Assembly: GCA_027475525.1 (NCBI GenBank)
Contig: JAMWFC010000079.1
Coordinates: 124,001 to 188,000, forward strand
DNA from: Macrolepiota albuminosa
Taxonomy: Eukaryota > Basidiomycota > Agaricomycetes > Agaricales > Agaricaceae
Direction: 5' to 3'
Length of the DNA stretch: 64,000 nt
Positions 58,954-64,000 of this stretch are shown one piece after another. Made by a program: the position numbers and the translations under genes. The notes beneath the pieces were generated by a model. It was not told where the DNA came from, ran no database searches, and saw only the letters and a list, made by a program, of their open reading frames with translations. Each line of letters starts with the position of its first letter. The first letter of the stretch is position 1.

Positions 58954-61900
58954 ACATCTCAAAAAATAGAGGTCATTAGCCTCTGAAAGGTTGCAGGAGC
59001 ATTACAGTCTCCAATCTGCATTATGTTGCTTGTGAACGTGCCCATGATTGATGCAAATATGGTCTTGGGTACGTCTTTGGTGCGAATGCGCACCTGCTCA
59101 TAGGTGTCAGTAAAGTCAATTTTTGAGCAATACTTCGCCCAAGCCACGTCTTCCCAGATCACCTCCTGATCTGGTAAAGGAGTTACATCCTTTATAGTAT
59201 TGTCATTGTGCTAACGTGCATCAAGAGCTGTTAGAAGGGTTCTGTCCTTCTTCAGGATGCACAATAATGGTGCAGCCTGAGCAGTGGTGCATGGTGACCA
59301 CCACTGAGCATTCAAATAGCGATTAGTTTTATCATGTAATTGCTCCTGGAGTGCACGTGGGCAGTGTGGCAAGTGGTACTTGTATTGCTTGCTCTCGTCT
59401 ATGAGGTTGATCTCATGGTTTACTTCCCGCCATGGCGGGAGCTCCTTCTTGGTCCCATTGACCATATTGGCAAATTCTTCTTGCCATTGCTGATGCAACC
59501 GAGGTATATCTTCCTCATGAAGGCTTGTTGCCTTCTGTTTCCCCTTCATACGCACCGGGGGAAGTACTTCCACCATCTCTGAGAGTGACTGAGGCTGCGG
59601 TGCATATTGCTCATGCATTGCGAGCACCCAAGTGACACTGTCATTGGGTATATGTAGTCTCAGCAGGGAACCCACTACCACTGCCTTATAAGCCATGAGG
59701 CTTTTTCTCTTGCGTACAAGTGAGTATGCTACAGACACCTTGTCCGATGCTGGCTGGCAATATGCTGGTATGATGGTTGTCCATCGCTGGTGCGCATTTT
59801 GTGCATATGTGGCTGCCACCAGTTTGTTCTACTCCTGCGGCATTCGAGGGTTATATGCCCAGTCATACTCGGGAAGGGGTGCTGGTTGTTCCCATAGGGA
59901 CCATGTGTCCTCCCCACATGAGGCTTCCGCCTCTTGGTTGCTGTCTCTTAAGTCATCTAACTTGACTCGTGAGGACGTAGGTGGGCATACATCTACTGAG
60001 TCCTCCTGCTGTCTCACCTTTTGCTGGTGCTTGTCTGGAGGCTTTGCGCCTCAATCATTCGGAGCGAGTATTTGCTCATCGCTCATCTTGGAGGCTTGAT
60101 ACTCCTCCTCGCTCATTATCACCGTGTTGTGGTCTGAGCTCAGTCCAGGAATGGCCTGCACTTCCTCATCCACATCCTCCACCGCCGGCACTTTGCACCG
60201 GCCACGTCATGGAGACTCCTTGCATTTCTCCATAGTGCAATGACATCGCAGGCAATTATCAGTGTTGTCTGCTATAGCTTGTTCAGCTGGGATCACCTTC
60301 CCATTCACTAGCACCTGACAGTGATCAAAGTCTAGCATAACTTTGTTATGCCGCATAAATGGCGTTCCCAGTATCATATCATAGCAATCAAAGTTTGCTA
60401 CATCCATGTACTCTCAGCTACGTGAGCCCGGTGTCTGGACAGTTACATTTGTCCCATACTGTACCATAGCATAGCTTCCTACAGTGCCCAGCTGCAATGT
60501 CAATGGTGTATCCAACTCCTGCATGGAGATTCCGTACACATGGGCAAACTGGGGCATTATACCCAACCTAGTACTCTCGGAGTCCCATAAGGTCCATGCT
60601 TTGTGGCCATTTACGTCCACATACAAGACCAGGCACTCCTTGTCTGCCCATTTCAGTGTAGGGCGCTGCAACGTGCCCTCTGCTTGACAAAGGATCACCT
60701 TCTTTATCCAAACCACATTATTTTTTTTGTGATCATTTGAGGACAGCCAATCCGTCATTGCTGCTAGGCACTCAGAGTTGCTGTCGCAACTGTAGTACTT
60801 GTTGTCATAGACGTTGTTGTATACATCAACTGTGACGTACTCCTCCCCCTCCACAACCACACTCTTGGGCTCAGCGCCCGATGTCTTCTCTGGGAGCTCC
60901 TGGTCGTTTGTGGGGTGCTCTGCCTTGGACTCGGCGGACACGTCTCCATCACTCCCACTCATGGCTGCAGTATGTGCGGCTCGCAGGTGGGCGTGGGGTG
61001 TATACCCCTTTCTTGGGGCTCCCGTCTTTGTGGGGCAATTGGTAGCATAGTGGCCTGGCTGGCCGCACACAAAGCAGGTCCCTGTTTGACCTGGTGGGTT
61101 GGCTGGCTTGAAATCTGGCCTTGGTTTAGGGTGTTCTCTGTCCGGCGCCCACTTCAGGCATGGGCAGCTTTGCCCTTGATTTGCCACAGGAGTTCTGGGT
61201 ACCACAAACCGCGTGCTGTGGTCATGATCTAAATTGGCCTTCTTAGCCAGGAAGGTCCCCACATGCTGACCCCGTAAGGGTGCCCCAGCAGTCAGTAGTT
61301 GCCTGCTTCCCCCTTTGTGGCCACTACAATGCTTGTAGTGGTTAGCAGTCTTAAGGGACTGCTCATACCTGATGGCATATGCCACAAACTCCTCCACATT
61401 TTTGACCTCTGGGGACAGTCCGTCCTCACGTATCAGATAGCAGCGCATGTCCGCTGGAATACCATCCAAGAATGTTTCAAGCATTGTATACCCGTCTGGA
61501 TATACTGCCATATTTTGGGCATGGTCATTAAGAGTATCATAGAACCCTTGTACTCCCAACTCTCCAGTGTACTTGGCAGACTGGAAGTCCCGCCTTGCAT
61601 CCTGTAGCGTTGAAGGGTGCACAAATCAATTGTACAGTCCTGTGAGGACTCCTTTAAATGTCCACTCATACTGGACCTGGTTGACGTGCAATACTGCTCG
61701 TCGAAATCACCCCATGGCCTCTTCAGCCAAGAACTCGGGCAGAACAAAGATTCATTCTCGTTCCATACAGTCATCTCTGTATAAGCACATGGCAAGGTGG
61801 GTGCATACATCCATTGCCCAATCCTCCAAGTCGCTGAACTTGGATGCACCTGTGTAAACGCAAATATGCCTACTATCTGCTTTATGCAGCTTTACCCCAT

Positions 61901-64000
61901 CTGGTAACCGTAAAGTTACCCCCAAGACATCATCGACTACTCAATGCAGACGATTGTGCATGGCTTCACAATGCATTTGAATGGCCTCCCGCTGACCTGG
62001 GAATCTAGTCGCTAAATCAGTAGCTTGGGAAAGTGACTTTCCTTATCCACTCTGCGGCAGACATCCCAAGCCTCCTTGACTGTGGGCATAATTGCCCTTG
62101 TCTCAAGGGGTCAACCTAGGGCCATCATCCTGGCTGTTACCAGGGGCATCACATCCAGTGGCGCCATCTCAATCAAGGAAGTCTCCTCGATCATGATTGT
62201 TGCACCGCCCTGGGTCTGGAGAAGCTTGATTCTCCTGGCCCTGCATTATGAATTGACAACACATCTCGTCAATGGGCTTAGTGCCCTCAAATACGATGCC
62301 CTGATCATCAATAAGGGACTGTCCCTTAGTCCTGAGGTTGCCATTGCGCATATGTTGATGCGTGACTCTGTTGCTCAATGTTTCCGCCATGGGCACATGT
62401 GGCATCACAGATGCCTCGCTCTTGTCAGGTTCTGCTGAGTTGGGGGCTTTCTGGGAAAGCAACGCCCTTACAATGCAGACTTGATCTACAGATACTCGGG
62501 TGTCTGGAACTCTGGGGCTAGGATTCCGGGGTTCAAGACGTGGACAGGGGTAATCCCAGGAGAGGGGACTTGGTCCAGGGGTTTTGGGTTGTGGGTAGCT
62601 GGGAGTTGGGTGGGGGTCGAGTCGTGAACCGGAGGTTCTAAGACGAGACCGAGTTAGCAAATTACAAGTCGCGAAGTGCGTACCAAACTTTAGAGCACAC
62701 GGTTATTCAAGCGTGCCAGTCAGTGCATACCAATCAAGCAAAGGGCACGCCACAATTCAAGTTATCCAAGTTAATATCAAGACTAGCAAATACAACGGGA
62801 AACTACGCTATAAGTACTACGGGACCAGGTCTCGGGGTTCCGGGAGTCATTGAGTAGCGGGCAGGGACTATATACTTGGATCGTGCATGTGAGGCACGCG
62901 ATCAATTGGCGTGGAGGGAACTGTGGTGCGTGATGCGTGATGGCCAGAAGCGAGTCGCATGATCCAATCGTTGATCAGGGCTGGTGGTGGCTGATGGTGG
63001 TGTCGGTAGTTGTGATGGCGGGGCGTGTCCTGTGGGGCCAGAGGGAGGGTCCCAGATGGTGTTCCGGGGGTGTCCCGGGGTGGATCCGGAGGGGAGGGGT
63101 CGTGACAGCTCTCCACCTTGAGCATGGTACTATCGCATCCATCTGGGCCTGACATATCTGTCCTAAGGTCTTGGTTATGCATGTGTGGGGGCTCCTCACA
63201 CCACCCTTGTCCTGCTGGAGTATAGAAAGTACTCACCAGTTTTACTTTGGGCACTTCCTGCGCCCATGCTAGTGCCTCCACTAGCTCGATTCCAACGTCT
63301 TGATTGCGATGTGCTGAGCATTCCTTGGAAGTGTGGCTCCAGGGGGTCAAGACCCCCGATTGCCTTGCGGCCTTCCGCTGCAAATACATTTGCAGTTCCA
63401 TAGTGAGCACTCTCACCATCAAATCAGTATATTTTGTACTGAATACATTGGGCACTTTGTGCCCCTGTCGCCTAAGTGCTACTATATGCACTGAAGCGTA
63501 GTGCTTGAGTCGTGCTTGGGTGGTGTATTTCATCACCTCTAGGTGTAAATCCCAGAACACCTGCAAGCGCATGGTGTACGCGGTTTTCAACCGCTGCTCC
63601 TCTGCTCCGGCGTTGTCATTGCTTGACAACTCAATCACATCCTCCAGGAGCTCTGCAACCTCCAGAACTTCATCCACTGCTGGTGTGCATGGAAAGCGGT
63701 TTTCCATGCAGGCTACTTCAGGACTTGCAGCCTCCTCTGGTACCTCCTCTATGCAGGCTTCTGCTATCCTGGAGGGCATTGAGCCTGCTGCAGCCCGCCT
63801 GGTCCCACTACTCCAGCTCGGAGAAATAGTTTCCCCAGTCCATACCGATGACTTGGTGTCTCCTAAGACGCCCTGGGCGCCTGTTGACTGTCGGCCTTCA
63901 TTAGAAGGACCTTTTGAGGCTAGTCAGCTGGACCGTCACAGTCCTCCTGGCAGCTGCATAGCTGGGGGAGTTAATTCCCCTGGCATTTTGTCCTGTGGCC
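58954..64000 (-). pseudogene. Element A gag-pol, N-terminal part, running off the window
   Basis: On the minus strand from the window end: a gag N-terminal region with ELSSNDNAGAEEQ (about 63620), interrupted by a solo LTR at 62423-63107; the gag core (HPSTLQDARRDFQSAKYTGE, about 61600) and zinc knuckle CFVCGQPGHYATNC (about 61030-61070); the protease with WTLWDSESTRLG (about 60580), where the Gly of Asp-Ser-Gly is Glu; and the start of the reverse transcriptase (SKIDFTDTYEQVRI, about 59110) up to the insertion point of element B. TGA at 63936-63938 corresponds to CGA in element B. The gag start codon lies outside the window. Confidence 0.87.
62423..63107 (-). mobile_element. Solo LTR, 685 bases, inserted in element A gag
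   Basis: The element B gag runs straight from KVES into the SVMPH motif. Element A has 685 extra bases here, flanked by GCTCT at 62418-62422 and 63108-63112. The inserted sequence runs TGTCAGG..GTGACA on the plus strand, so its ends are the inverted pair TGTCA/TGACA. No coding capacity and no partner LTR are seen in the window, so it is a solo LTR of another Gypsy-type family. Confidence 0.85.

Larger units (their letters stand above)
41178..64000 (-). mobile_element. Gypsy chromodomain retrotransposon with third ORF (element A), continuing past the window
   Basis: Its 3' LTR is 41178-41413. The body reads on the minus strand: ORF3 (41459-44677), the chromodomain/integrase/RNase H and part of the reverse transcriptase (44781-47839), then a younger element of the same family (47845-58948), then the rest of the reverse transcriptase, protease and gag (58954 to the window end). 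A 685-base solo LTR sits in the gag (62423-63107). The 5' LTR lies beyond the window. ATTAT (41173-41177) is the candidate left copy of its target duplication. Confidence 0.88.

Overview
The window looks like a transposon-rich chromosome segment of a basidiomycete fungus, most likely an Agaricomycete. The genes have many short introns (about 45-70 bases, GT..AG). The resident genes are a fungal-type ammonium transporter, a PLAC8 protein, a DUF1349 protein and a mitochondrial-presequence protein. The mobile elements are typical of mushroom genomes: Ty3/Gypsy chromodomain elements, Copia, and a Helitron with a PIF1 helicase. There are no bacterial-style operons.

Layout. 1-18.9 kb is an accessory block. 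It holds a decayed JmjC-like oxygenase gene (+), a decayed Helitron Rep/PIF1 helicase gene ending in a cysteine-protease-like domain (-), a 13-exon, 595-residue gene of unknown function (-), and a divergent 6-exon unknown gene (+) with one nonsense codon. Arrays of a 28-base repeat at 4.65, 13.04 and 18.54 kb tie this block together, with the first array inverted relative to the others. 19-31 kb is the more ordinary gene space: a predicted mitochondrial protein (-), an ammonium transporter (+) behind a cluster of GATA-factor sites, a PLAC8 protein (-), a solo Copia LTR, a DUF1349 protein (-) and a CACTG-ended MITE.

31.4-64 kb is a nest of retrotransposons that can be dated by their insertion order. 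An old Gypsy element carries a solo LTR (target duplication AGGCC) and a Copia element (CAATG). Next to it is an LTR-plus-gag fragment cut by a second Gypsy element (minus strand, 41178 to beyond the window end). That second element is split by a younger member of its own family in the opposite orientation (47845-58948, CTATT) and also carries a 685-base solo LTR in its gag (GCTCT).

Three signals matter most. First, both copies of this Gypsy family have a long third reading frame between the integrase/chromodomain and the 3' LTR, the place where env sits in retroviruses. It encodes a Q/P-rich protein of unknown function without evident membrane segments. Second, many nonsense codons in the mobile genes are TGA where the sister copy (or family consensus) has CGA, as expected from deamination of methylated CpG. 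Third, 29 direct tandem duplications with a period of exactly 77 bases are scattered through the window, 23 of them in the first 17 kb. Collapsing them usually restores reading frames. They look like un-merged k=77 contig overlaps from the assembly rather than biology, and every annotation crossing one should be read with that in mind.
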